From Tausonia pullulans (lineage: Eukaryota > Basidiomycota > Tremellomycetes > Cystofilobasidiales > Mrakiaceae): a stretch of DNA of 64,000 bases. The stretch is taken from positions 1,178,001 to 1,242,000 of the forward strand of contig OX637626.1 in the NCBI GenBank assembly GCA_951802195.1. The letters are read 5' to 3'. Both the position numbers and the translations under genes were made by a program. Position 1 is the stretch's first letter; each line of letters begins with the position of its first letter. Below are positions 34,846 to 47,700 of the stretch, in pieces. The notes under the pieces were generated by a model that saw only the letters and a list, made by a program, of their open reading frames with translations, was not told the DNA's origin and made no database searches.

Positions 34846-37800
34846 ATGACGACCCCCGGGCCTACTGCATCTTCATCCTTCCCTCTCATGACGACGGCCT
34901 ACAGGAGTCCCTCAGCCATCCCGCTCTTCTCCCGCGCCGCTCGCGCCAGCGCGAGCCCTGCCACCGCTGCAGGCCCGTCGTGGTCTGGAGACCCACATGC
35001 TCAGCAGCAGCAGCAACGGACGAGGTGGGCTGTCCTCGGTCGAAGGGGAAGGGGATGGGGGAAAGTCGACCTCGTGGCTGGCCAGGGCCAAGGCAAGACC
35101 GCCACAGCTGACTCGAGCGACGGCGAAGAGAATGACGACTTTGAGGATGTCGGACTTGTCGCCCTTGAGCGCACGGTGAGAAAGCTAGCCATTTGCATGC
35201 CTAGTCTAGTTTGAAGGGTGAGGAAAGCTAGGTTGACGAGCGCTCGATGCCTTCCCTGGCACCCTTCTTTCTGCTTCCTTTCTCCCCCTTCCCTTTCATG
35301 CTTCTCCCCAGCTTCACGCACAGATCCTTTCGATTGTCTCTGCGCTCGGGCTCGTGGTGCTCCCGAATCTGGGAATCGACCTCGTCCTCGATGGGCCCGC
35401 CTCGCAATTCCAGGGAAGGAACAAAGGCTACGCGGGCAAGGCCGTGCGTGCCAGGATCACAAGCGACGAGATGGTGAGCGGCGCGCGCGCTTCCCTTTGT
35501 TGTTACTTCAGCTTGGACGGAATCTCACGCTGATTCTCGTTTTTTTCCACCCCCCTCAGTGGTCCACCATCTTCCACCCTTTTCTTCAGCCGACCGGCAA
35601 CGGCCCCGCCTCCTTGGTCGTCTCGGCGTTCGCGCCCCTCCCAATTGCTGCTGTTCTCGAGCTCCGGGTCCTGCCCGAGCCTGTTCCTCGGAAACAGCCA
35701 ATATTTGAGCGCAGCCAGGAGGAGCAGGAGAATAATCAGCGACAGCAGATGCAGCTGCAGCTACAGCATCAAGATGCATCTGCAACTGGGAACTTCCCTC
35801 GCGGTGTTCGCGAGCTGAGTCTCGTCCCGGCAAGGGAGGATGACAGCTTGAAGAGTGTCGTAAAGTCAGCAAGCGAACTATCACAACACGCACCTCAAAC
35901 CCGAGCTGACACACGAGCTGTTTCCTCTTTCTTGTAGCCGCTGGAAGTCTCTCGCCGGGCCTTCGGTCGAGACTACTCCCCCTCGAAAGACCGCCATCAG
36001 CCCCATCACCACTTCCTTCGCCGCCCGGGAGTTGGCCGTTCCTTCTTCCTCTTCCTCCTCCCCACCGTACAACCCAGACTCCTTCTCGTACTCACCCTCA
36101 TCCTTCGGCCCTCCTTCCCCGCTCGCTACGCCTCCGGGCGGCTGGCCCTCGCCGAACTACTGGCGCGCTCCCTCTCTCGATCTCGGCCACCGGGCCCGCA
36201 CATCGGTCGCGGTGACGCCGACGTCAAACACCAGCTGGGGCTCGGCCTCGCCTGTGACGAGAGACTGGGAGGCGAGGGGCACACCTTCGCAGCGATCTGT
36301 TATTGCTACGCCGGATATCGCGCAGTATGCTGAGCATAGTGTGGCGATGACAGCCGGGTGAGAGCTGTCGACGGATACATCCTTGTCTTGCTTTTTCCTG
36401 ACTAAGACAATCCATTTTCAGCTTGGAGGCTCCCTTAGCCTCCACCTCCTACAGCCAGCAGATCAGCCAGGATGTCGTCGTTCCTTGCGTGACCGATGAG
36501 TCCCGCCCCCTCGGCACGCCCTCAATGTCTGCATCTACCTCCATGGCCTGCCCTCCTTCCCCCTCGGGAAAGGGGTCGGAGTACAACATAGACTCGGAAG
36601 ATCTCTCGCCCATGGTTCTTCAGGAGCGTGGACTGATCTCGCCAGCCCTCCAACTCACCCCGGTTGTGGACAGCCATCACTGCGCTCAAATCAGTAACTT
36701 GGGTGGAGCTGCACCTGGCTCAATGTCATCACTCTCATACTCCAAGGAGGTCGATATCGCCCCTGAGGTGAACTTTCAGGCAATCCAGCAGCAGCAGGGC
36801 TCCTCCATCGTCAGCGAGCAGCTCCTCTCTCCGTCATTGAGCCCGTTCGTGATGTACTCGACGAACTCGACGAAGTTCCCCATTATGCCTCTCTCAACCC
36901 CACCAGAGTCGCCTCCGCGACCTCACGAGGAGTCTAACGCCTCTTCCATCGCTACTCTTGCTGCCTCTACTGCTGCTGGAGCCGCCGCCGTCGCAGGGGC
37001 CGTCGCCGTTGCCTCCCGGTCGCCCGCAGAACCCCCTTCTGTCCCCCACTCACCGCCACTTCCCCTCTCCCCACCCGAGGCCAATGATCACGGACATATC
37101 CCTGACAACGGCTCCCCTCCCCAGTCGGCTTCTTCCTCCTCTTTCTCCACCCGGCCCTTCAGCGCCCGTCGTCGAGCTCCTCCTCCACCACTCACCGTCT
37201 CTGAGACCAAACCTCTTCCAGGCGTCGTCGTCGAGAAGTGCAAGATTTTGGGTCCTCCTCCTTTTCCCGCTCCACCTCCCGCTATTGCGCGTCGACGTGA
37301 ATCAACGGAGGTCACTCCCAGCAACAGCCCAATGGTGGAGAGGTCGGGTCCGCACACTCCGTTCCCGCCTCCGGCGGCTGAGATGACTGGGAGGGGGATG
37401 AGGAAGCGCGCGGGGACGATGGTTGCGCCGCCGCCGCTTCCAGTGCTGCACAACTCTAGGGCTAGGCCGGCAACGATGGCGATGGTAGTGGTGTCTTCTT
37501 CTGCGGCTGTGGGTGCGGGTGCGGATGCTGTCTCGAGGGATATGGACGACTCAGTCAAGGACAACGAGGAGGAGAAGGCCGCTAGCGAGATGGCGGTGCC
37601 TGCCCCCTCTCCCATCGCCTCTGCTCCTCCGCACCCGATGGAGATCTCCGGCACCCTCTCGCCCCCGGTTGAGAGTGATACCGAACTTGATCTCTCGCAA
37701 GTGACCATTCAGCGCAAGACGCAAAACGACGACTATGCTCAGCGCAAAGTCGTCTCAGAGTTCCACTATCACTCCAAGCAGCAGCAACTCCTCAAGCCGA

Positions 37801-40800
37801 GAGACGTCGAGGTCCTCCTCCATCCCGCCCATGGATGGCCCTTCGATCTCGGCCTCTACCCGCCGGCGCCTCAAGCTGCCGCGACGCACTCTACGGTTGC
37901 CGCCAACGTGCTCGCGGCGGAGAACTCATTCTCGCTCTCCTCCAACTCCAACACCACCCCGATCCCTCGTTCGGCTGAGCCTATCGCGCTCACCCAGGAG
38001 GCTTCTTCTTCGACCGTCGCGGTCGCCAATCCTGCTCACCTTCGCGAGCTTTCTCCGGTCGCCGCCGTCACTATCACCGAGGTCGCTGCTATCACCGCTG
38101 TTGCGCAAGAAGTCACACTTGCCTCTGCTGGAGTCGAAAGCTCCGACAACAAGGAGTCTCCGTACGGAGAGGAACTCAACGGACCTTCTTCCATCGTCAG
38201 CGAGCAGGCCCCAGAGGAGGAGGATGACGATGACAACGACGATGACGACGCTGCCCAATACGCCCAGTACGCTCAGTTTGTCAAGCTTGGAGCCGAAGAG
38301 GACTCGTCCGACTATGGCTTGGACGACAGCTCTCAATACAACGACCAACTCTCTGCTGAGCGTGACGAAGACGACGACTCTCAGGACACTCGCCTCCGTG
38401 TGGAGACCGGTGACAACGACGAACAACGCCGTCTTAGCGTTGGAGGTGAAGACCACAACGACGATGATGACGAGGGAGCGTCCCAGTACGCGCTCATTTA
38501 CAGCCCGGAGTTGGGGCTGACGCCCGTCGAGTGGGCGCAGGAGGAGCCGGACTGGCTGAGGCAGCCGTCACCGACTTACTTGACGGATGAGACGAGACCG
38601 GGGATGTCGCCCGACTTCGTCGCCGATGGGAAGGATGAGGCGGATGACAATAGCGAATACGACGAGGAGGAGTACTTCCGGGCCGAGGTGTTATCTGTGC
38701 ACGCGGCCGAGGTTGTAAAGGAGACGTCTGTGGAGTTGCTTACCTTTGCTCGGCGTATGAGCTCCCCACAACCGGCTCTGGCTGCTCTGGAAGTTCTACT
38801 CCCGGGAACCAAGGACTACCCCTTCACCTGTGAGCAATATCCCACACCTTTCTCATTCACAAGAGCTCTCAGCTGATCGTTCCATGTTCTACCACAGCCG
38901 GATCTCTATACCCACGCGCTGCGTCTGCTTTCCAGGAGATGACGAGCCCCGAAGTCCCAGCTGGACAGAAGCCGCAGCTGGTGTCCGACGTTGAATTTGA
39001 CAACTCTGGCCTCCACATACTTGCTCTCTCTCGGGATGTCGACAGCACGCCAAACGAGGAGGAACAGCAGCAGCGACCGGAGCAGGTCACCGAGTCTACA
39101 CCGTTTCCTCTTTCGAGCCGGACTGCGTCTGTCGCCATCGCCTCTCAGGTCGTCCCCGTCTCAAAGCCGGAGGACATTGACGTCCTTTTGCACCCCAACC
39201 ACGGCTGGCCCTTTGAAGACGGTCTCTATCCCTCGTTTGCATCCGTCCCGGCAGCGATAGTCGTCCCTCGAGCTCTGACAAACATCGACGTCGTGCCCTC
39301 GCCGCCGGTCGCTATTCTCGCCGCCGCCGGATCGACAGCCGAAACGGATGCCTTCTTCGCGGACTCGGTTGTCTCCAACTCTGCCACACTCTCAGCTGCT
39401 CTGGCGGTTGCCCCGGCTCTCGTGGTTGCTCCGGCTCTCCCTCTCGCCGTTTCGTCCATCGCCGCCGAGACACCCTCCTCTCGCTTGGCTACTGCCCAAC
39501 CCTCAGTCCTTGGGTCACCGTTGCTTGACACCATAACTCCCCTCTCCGACATGACCCACTCCTCTTCTCCAGCACCAATCAGCGAGGTGACTCTTACCCA
39601 GGCGAAGTCGCGCGCCGAGCCCGTGAAGATGCTGGCTCTCCAGCCCTTGCTGCATCCATCGACGGGCTGGCCATTCGAGATCGGACTCTACCCCTCCATG
39701 GCAGTCCCGACGCCGGTGGCCGTTTCGTTTTCCCCGGAGATTGCTACTGCTCGCTCGTTTTCGGTTCAGAACGATAGTGCGCCGAAGTTAGAGCCGACAG
39801 CAGCTGCGGACTCGCCCTCTGCTGCGCCTAATCCGCTTCGGGAGCTGGAGACGCTGCTCCCTGGCTGCGCCGGCTATCCTTTCACTCGTGAGTTACCATT
39901 CTACCTTCCAGAAACACACTGAAGCCCATACTGACGAAGTCGGATCTCTACAGACGGAATCTACCCCTCGACGATTGCGGCCGCCAATACTTCGTCTCAC
40001 CCCATCGTCGCTTCTACTTCTGCCACCGCCGCCTTCGAGACGACAACACATCATCTATATAAGAAGACACACAAGACACACCTCTCCCTCCATCTCGAAG
40101 TCGTCCGCTCTCTCCTCCTCTCCCCTGTCCCGACAACCACTCCTGTCCCGCGAGCCATCCCCCCTCGCGTTGATGAGGACGAAGAGCACATCGAGCTCCC
40201 TAGCGTCGGCAACATCTCTGGGCGTCCAGGCCTTCCGAGAAACCGGAGCTCGTCACGTGCTAGCATTGGCAACATCCCAACTACGAGCGGCAGCGCTCAC
40301 TTTCCCTCGGCTTCCCCAGAATCGGTCGAGGCCTCGTTCTCGCCGCCAGTCGAGCAAAAGGACTTCGCAATGATCTGTGACAGCAGCAACAGCAGCAAAT
40401 CCGTCATTTCGCCCTTCCAAAACTTTGGCTTCGACGAGAATGACGACCCGACTGGCGCCGCGCCCGCTGGGCAAAAGACCACCACCCGTCGGCAAGATCT
40501 ACGAGTCTCAACGACCAGCACCGAGGCCGAGTGGCCGCCCGTCGCGCTCGCGTCGACGACAGAGTCTGGAGGCAATCGTCCTCGCCCCCCATTGCCTTCG
40601 ACGAGCATTGCACGCAGTGGCATCTACTCGCCGCTCTCGGCCGTTTCGAGTTCGTCTTTATCTTCGTCCTCGTCCTCGTCCCAGCAGCATCGCCAGCAGC
40701 AGCCGGCCTCTCGACCGGTCAGCATTGCCAGTGACATCAGCAGCATCAATCGGAGGTCGTCGTCCGGGGGGTCCTCTGTCCGCGAGGCCGCTCGCAGGAT

Positions 40801-41050
40801 GGAGGCCCTCGCTTCGTCGCCGTCTTCTCCAGCGTTGCCGTTGAGGAGGCCCCTGAGTCTCGGTGAGTCGGTGGTGTCCTTGATCGTTGAAGCAGTCCGG
40901 CACGCTGACTGTTTACTCTCCGTTCGTCTCATCTCAGCGGGTCGACTGCGTTCTCCACCGGTCTCCTCCAACGGAGATAGCGCTCCCTCGATGATCGTTC
41001 GGCGGGCTTCCTCCTTTGGCCAGGCCATCACGCCTAAAGCGAAGAATTAG
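34846..41050 (+). CDS. Large low-complexity protein with repeated GWPF/YPF motif, unknown function
   Basis: Not recognised. The start is MTTPGPTASSSFPLM. An N-terminal ordered part is built from exons about 34846-35175, 35312-35473 (LHAQILSIVSALGLVVLPNLG, LDGPASQFQGRNKGY, VRARITSDEM) and from 35560 (WSTIFHPFLQPTGN...LRVLPEPVPRKQ). Then follow about 1500 residues of Ser/Pro/Ala-rich, acidic and Gln-rich sequence. Five copies of a motif, LLHP-x2-GWPF-x2-GLYP or LLPG-x3-YPF-T-x(1-2)-G-x(1-2)-YP, occur between 37804 and 39980. The last exon adds Ser-rich sequence and ends RRASSFGQAITPKAKN. The ordered N-terminus followed by a long disordered tail with short motifs suggests a scaffold or regulator. 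Frame is open across the very long exon 36421-38829. No membrane segment is convincing. Confidence 0.7.
37804..39980 (+). repeat. Five copies of a GWPF/YPF protein motif
   Basis: Copies: VLLHPAHGWPFDLGLYP (about 37807-37860), LLPGTKDYPFT-SGSLYP (38795-38829 joined to 38898), VLLHPNHGWPFEDGLYP (about 39180-39232), LLHPSTGWPFEIGLYP (about 39645-39694) and LLPGCAGYPFT-HGIYP (39851-39887 joined to 39954). In the two YPFT copies a phase-1 intron interrupts the motif at the same residue, making exon 38898-39887 symmetrical (990 nt). Confidence 0.88.
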
Positions 41051-41183
41051 GCAGCGCGTCCCATCTCTATTTTCGGTTTTTTTTTCTTCTTTCTCCTATT
41101 CTCTTCAAAGCATTTAGGCATACGCGCGCGGCGTACGACACAATATATGGGATCAAGCTTGCATCATTCATCAAACTGTCCAA

Positions 41184-44067
41184 TTAGCCGTTGAGGGCGT
41201 CCTCCTCGTCCATCGCGTCATCGAGGCCCGAGACGACCGCGCTCGACGCTCCTTCAGAGGCCTCAGCCGCCTCCTGCTCGCGAAGCTTCTTCTCTGGTGC
41301 TGCGGCCGCATCGCCTCCCTCGGTCTTCCTCTGTAGTGTGAGAGAGAGAAAAACAATCAGCCCCTAACGTCTCCCCTCAACCAAACGAAGTGAAATTCCA
41401 ACGACGTTGTCCTCCTCTTCTCGACGAGCACGCACCTTGCGCGACTGGTGGTTCCCCTTACGTTCACTCCTCGTCAAGATGCTCGGTCGGACCTCGGCTC
41501 CATCATCGGCCTTATTGCGGGCTCGGGGGGCCGGGCCCCAGTTGGCCAGCGGGTTGGCTTGATACCGGACGAGCTTGGTCTTGGAGATGTGGAGGCCGAT
41601 GTCCTTGTGGAGGGTGAGATCGATCTCGTGGCTGAAAAAGGTAAGAGAAGGATCAGTGGGGAATGGGATAGAAGCATAGAGGGTAGGCGTGCGCACGCCA
41701 TTGGCTTCATGAGAAGATGGTACGAGGGCGACGTCTGAGAGACCTTCTCCATCTTGACGGGTGTGGTGACCTTGATGTAGGCCCGGAAGATGTCGTGGAT
41801 GAAGTCTGTCGGGGCGTTCGTCTTGATACCTCCGGGGAGAGCGTGCGTTCGAGAGACCTGGTAGCCGGCGTTCAGAAGGGCCGAGCTGGGGCGAGAAGAG
41901 GGGATGAGTGGGGAAGGATTGACCCGCTAAGGCAAGTGACAGGCACTCACCCAACCACATCGAGCTTAGGGACGTGGCACTTGAACCGACCGGCGTAAAA
42001 GGCCGGGTCGAAGTAGAAGGGCGTAAGAATCTCTTCCTTGGCCTGTCGCAGAGAGAACAGCAAGTCAGCGCCGCGTTCCGAGTCCAAACGAGCGACGGAG
42101 GCTACCCACCATGGTCACCATGCCCTTGATCCTCGGAACAGTCGAGAAGCTCGACTGGTTCGCATCGACATGTTCAAGGACCTTGGTGCAAAAGTCCGGG
42201 TTGTGGAGCGGACCGAGCCACATTGGGCCCGAAACGTGGAGCGCTCCCTGGCACTCGGAACACTTGTTGCCCGTCGGCGGGCCCGAGACGTTGCGGTATG
42301 CGTAGTTGATGTTCTTACCCTTACCTTCGACAGCTGCAATCTTGCCGAAGACCTGGGTATGGGGTGCCTGGCAGCCACTGCATATGTAGACGGTGCCGAC
42401 CTTGCTGAAGGGGGAGATGCGAGAAAGGTCAGTCCAAGGTCTGGTTAGCTATGAGTAAGAAAATACTCACGAAAAGTTCTTCTTGACCTCGAGTGGGCCC
42501 GTGTAGACTCGGAAGAAGACACGCATATAGAAATCGATGGAGAGAGAGAGCTGGGGAACGATATAGCGGCCGTACCGGGCGGCGATACCGGACATCGAAG
42601 AGAGGAGCAGGCGGAGGGCCTAAAGGGGAAAGTCAGACTGTGAGGCAAAGAAATAATATGATAAGAGCACATACAATCTCATGCGAGAATTCAGCACGGG
42701 CCGAGACACCACCGTAGTTGGCGAAGCTGTATGATAGATGAGTGAGCTTGTGATCCCAAGGACGAGGAGACGAAAGGAGCATCGTTTACCACTTCTCCGG
42801 ATAGTTGTGACCCGCCGTGACGGCCATGTCCGTGCAAGTGACAGCGAGGAGTCCTGTAAAAAGTAGTGGTCAGACGCGAGCGCTCGCCCAAAAGCTAGCG
42901 AGAGGACGATATACCTCCATCGGCACAGCACTGGATGGCGGCGTCCATGAAGGGAGCAGCGGTGCCGTAAGGGTCGAGGTCGACGCAGTCGACCTTCTTC
43001 TCCCGGTGGCTGTACATGAGCGTGCTTCAAAGAGGAAGGACTAGATTCAGCGCTTGGTCTCAACGACGCTAGGCCTGCAGGCAACCTACCAGGCATCTCC
43101 CTCGTTCACCCGGACCCGTGCCGGCTGTCCCCCTATTGTCTTGGGCTTGGCTGTCGACGAGGCGTCCTCGAGGATGAGGTCGTTATACTCGACGTTGCGG
43201 CGCATGGCCTCGCAGGCTGTCGGCGAGTAGTCGTTGGCGATAATGTACCTGTTCAGTCATGCCGGACCGGATGTCAGAGAAGCCATCGAGGATAGACAGC
43301 ACGATGAAAGGGACCAACTTCATGCCAGGAATTTCCTTGGCGTAACGGATAGCGCGGAGTCCTGTCGCAGAAAGCGCCTCGAGGACGGTGAACTCCGGAG
43401 AGATGTACTGGAGAGTGTGGCGAGGCGAGCGGCCGAGTGACATGCTCAGCAATGAGTATCGTCCATGTACAATTGTTTGCTCACCTTGAACTCGGGTTTG
43501 GAGGCAGAGGTAGAGGCCTAGCGACAAGGAGGGGTCTGTCAATCTTGGGTCTCCTCCCAAGAATATCCCAAGGATAGAACGTATATTCACCTCAGACTGA
43601 GCAGGATTATCGTTGGAAGCGGCACCCGCAATGGCCTCTTCAGTGGCCGACTCCTCTACTGCATCATCGGCTACCCAAATGCAACGTAGGGGGGTCGGTC
43701 TATCAGTCGAAATAACGAGCGAGACGCGCGTCTGCTTGAGAGAGGCGTGTGCCGTTTGGCCCTACTCACCCTTGCCCTTCGTGTAACGCGATCCGCCCCG
43801 CTTACCGAGCCCCTTGCTCCTATGGGCACGCTTCTTGAGGAACTCGCGTTCGTGCTCAGCCTGCCACTCCTTCCCCCAGGTTGATATACACGCGATCGAG
43901 AGGTCCCGGTTGAACTGCTGGACCGGATTAAGGAATGCCGTGTTGTCATCCGGGAGGAGGATCGTCGTCGACTGCTCCGTGTAGGGCGTAAGGCCCACAG
44001 GGACAGGCTTCGCGGGCAGGGTGACAGCATCGACCGGGGCAGAAGCAGGCGGGGTAGGCTCGGTCAT
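41184..44067 (-). CDS. TRM1: tRNA (guanine26-N2)-dimethyltransferase
   Basis: SAM-dependent enzyme making m2,2G26 in cytosolic and mitochondrial tRNAs. The start is at 44067 ([15 protein letters not shown]). Landmarks: [33 protein letters not shown] (basic, RNA-binding/nuclear signal), SAM motif [31 protein letters not shown], the catalytic [30 protein letters not shown], then the C-terminal domain with its zinc cysteines ([21 protein letters not shown]) and MWLGPLH. The C-terminal tail is Ala/Glu-rich and acidic. Many short introns. The gene is divergent from SPO22. Length and domain order are those of complete fungal Trm1. Confidence 0.94.
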
Positions 44068-44749
44068 GGCGTGAACTGAACGGCGAGAGGTGACGGGAGG
44101 CGCCTCGAGGTTGGGCGAAGAGGGAAGAGAACAGAGAAGAGGGGAGTTGTTGTGGTGGGAAGAAAAGTGGCGAGAAAGGATGATGAACTTTACTCGTCAA
44201 GAGTGCGGCGTAGCAGACGGGTAGGTCTTATAAGTGAGCGCGACGGTCGAGGTTCAAGTAGCAAGAGAGATTGGAGTCGCGTTTGAGCCGAAGGAGATTT
44301 CGTCCAGCGGACGCACAGACCCATCTGGTCGCCTGTCAGACACGCGCCAGAGCCGTATCGCTTGGCATTAGTAAGGGCAAGTAAGGAAAAGATAATCTCC
44401 CAAAGGACAGATTACTCAATTTATCGCTCACAAGGACACACAACAACGAAAGCGAGGCAATGGTGGGCAAAGACGGGTGGTGGCGCTTGTATCCGTCAAG
44501 ATCTTGCCGTTAGGCACGATGATTGTATGATTTACCGAATGTGTCCTTATTCCTCTCAGTCTCACTCGCTGATTTGGGTCATAGCTTGTGACAACGGGCC
44601 ACTATGAATAACCTTAAGGGAAGTAGTGCACCCCCATTGACGGCCGAGTTTGAAGGGAGAGGTGTGGACAGACGAGACGACTGGAGTGGGCGCGCTCTTT
44701 CTCTCTACCAACCACCATCGTCCCTTGCCCTCAGGGATATTCATTCACC
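44068..44749. promoter_or_regulatory. Divergent promoter TRM1/SPO22
   Basis: About 680 bases between divergent starts. No distinctive element that I can name, and no supported gene. Confidence 0.5.
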
Positions 44750-47700
44750 ATGGCGAACAAACGCAAGAAGTTCCTATCAGTCTCCGAGGACCTCGCTGAC
44801 ATAAAAAGTACAGCCTGTACAGCATACATGCGGCCGTCTCTCGAAGCGGATTTGAGATTCTCACTCGCCATTCTCCACCTTCTCTCCCAGACCTCCTCGT
44901 CTCCCTCAAGCCCCTCTTCTCCCAGACGCTTCTCCCCTCTGGCCCTAGCGAGTTTCTTGACACTCTCACCGCAATCTCCCACCGCGCCGGCGAGCTTGCG
45001 GCGCATTGGGCGGCGGGCAAGATGGGCAAGCTCACGCTCGACGAACAGGACCTTCTTGATGCTGAAGGCGTCGCAATCTGGAACCGCAGCGGAGAGTTCA
45101 GGGCGGAGCGAGACAGTGGAAAGGAGATTTTTGGCGCGAGTGGGTGTGGCCTCCGGATTTTATTCTTGGACTCGTTGACGAGATGCCGATGGTCTCTACA
45201 GTGAGACTCGCCGCCTATCGCCTTATCGTGGCTGGTAATGGACAGGACTCGGGTGTTAAAGGCAGGTCACAGATTGAGCGTTCCACGTCCGACTGGTTCT
45301 GACGTGTCGATGGCCAGCAGATCTGATCCGACTCCTCACCTTGGGCGGCAAGGCAGCCTCGGCGGCGACGAGTGAGACTTATGATACGGCGTCATCAGTG
45401 TCTCTCTAGGCTGATATAGAGATCTTGCGCAGTCTCTGTAGAGCACAAAGAGGTCGAGGCAATCCTCACGCAGTGTGCGATGGTGTGTCCGGTCCTGAAT
45501 GTGTCTAGAGCCGGACAACGATTTGATGTCTCAATCTCCCAGTACGAGCAACGACTCGCAGCCATCCCCGCATCCCCAGCAGAGGACGAGGCAAAGGATC
45601 GAGCCCGATCTGTCTGTGGCTACTTTGTCGCAAGGACGGAATTCGTACGTCGCCTTGACCTAGAGTCGAGGGCGAGGGCGATTCTCATCTGTCTTCGTCT
45701 CTCCAGCACTTCCGCCAAAAGGACCTCGACCCTGCCAGCTTCCACTTCAAGAAGGCGTGTGACGAGCACCGACTCGCCCTTCTCGCGCCTAAGGATGTGG
45801 GTGTCTCGACCGAGCGCGATCAAGCGAGGATGCTGACGCCAATGCCCCTGCACCAGATCTACTACTTAGTTCTTCTGGCGCAAGAGATCGGGTCCTCCCT
45901 CATTCAATCTCCCAAAGACACCCCCGAGATTGACATGGCGAGCCGCGGACTGCAGGCCGTCGACTGGCTTACTGCGGCGCTTCGTCTCGGGGAGCAGGCG
46001 CTGCGGAGCGGGACATTGTCAGCCAACGACAATGCAGTCCGGGTGAGCGCTCTCGCTGTTGACGTCTGCTTTCCAGTGGAAACGTCTGATGATCTGTCAT
46101 TCAAGCGGGAAACTCTCAAGCTGCTGGGTCGGTCCCATCCTGAGGCTCTCCGGAAGTCTGATTGACGATTTGCCATCTAGCTCTGGCCTTCATGCAGTCG
46201 TCTCCACTCAAGCCAGAGTACCTTGAGCGAGCTGAGGCGACCCTGGATGAACTGCTCGTCGATCCGGAGCTGACTGTGTGCTCGCGCTTCCTGCCCTTCT
46301 TCTCATGCCGAAGAACACTGACTTCAGGCCCTTCCACAGAACAACAAGGCCGAGGCCGAACGAGTCCGATGGCTCAGGCTCGACTGCCTCCAGCGGCGCA
46401 ACGCCAGCGATGCTCAGATCATCGCCGGTTTGTCCTGAGCCGCCGCTAAGCTGCTCTAGGCTTTCTCTCACCCAAGTATCTTCATTTCAGCCTTTCGCGA
46501 CATCATAGATAACTCGGCCCTTGAGGCACCTCACGTCGACAATCTCCTCCGCGATGCGATGCATAAGCCGACCTTCAGGCGCGCGCTTGGCCTCTCTTCT
46601 TTAGCGTCGCCTATCAATTGATACGGCCTGTCCCACAGGAAACCTGTCGCCATCGCTGTTCTCCACGCCCTCCTCGCCGCCCTGACTCGTGGAGAGGACC
46701 GGCAGGATACGATCCAGAAAGTCATCCTCTCGATCCTCGTCTACGCCAAGGGGGAGGAGAATGTCGATAAGGCTTGTCGAGAGGTCAAAAGCGCGTTCGA
46801 TGGTGAGCGGATCGCCTCTGTTGTTGAAGCATTTCACGCACTAGGGACTCATCCAGTGGCGCTCGGCGATCTCAGCTGTGGAGAACAGCGCGTTGCATTC
46901 GATTGGTGCCGTTGCAGCGTGCGCGTTTCAAAATGTGAGATTCATGACTCGAGAATCGGTCGTATCCTCAACCCCGAAAACTGATCCAACGCTTTGGGCA
47001 GGTCCTCTGGCAGATGGGCGACCGGGCGTACTCGGCTGTGCCTGGGCGGTATGCAGAGGCGGTCAAATGCTGTTAGTCCCCGTCAATCTTCCCACTACAA
47101 ACCTGCATGAATCAGGAATGTCTGACCTGTTCGATGCTCAACCAGACGACCTCGGCACGCACTCGTGCTTGCGGTCGATGGAGAGCGACTTCCCCAAGTA
47201 AGACAGTCCTCGCTCGTATTCAGTCCTCACAAAGTAACCGTCACGGTGACCAGGATCCACCGCAAGGTCGCCCTCTGCTACCTCAAGCTCCAAGAGCTCG
47301 AGCGGGCCACCGACCGGGTCCGCCTCTGCCCGCCAGAGGAGGCAGCAACGTTTTATCTCCGCTTCTTGATAGCTGTGCAAGGAGGTGAGTGAAACCGCGT
47401 TGCCCAAGTACTCCCTCTCGCTCGGAACTGACCAGCTTGGCGCGACAGGGCTTGAGGACGAGGGTACGTAGCTAAACTCCGATGTTTCCTGAGCTCCAAG
47501 AAGATGACTGAACAGGACATCTATGTTGTCAGCGGTCTCGGCCATCAAGAACATGGCTAAACGGGATGACAGTGACGGCAAAATGCTGTGGATCTCTCTC
47601 TACCCCGTTTTTCCTACTCTTGCTTGCGTGCTGACATGAACTTGATCTCCCAGAATCCTGGCTACGTGCGTCCCTGGAGGTTCCTTGTACGCTCGTTTGA

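Noticed and set aside
36421-38829. The very long open exon as a retained or misassembled segment
   Set aside because: Frame stays open for over 800 codons with consistent amino-acid bias and contains the conserved motif, so it is coding.
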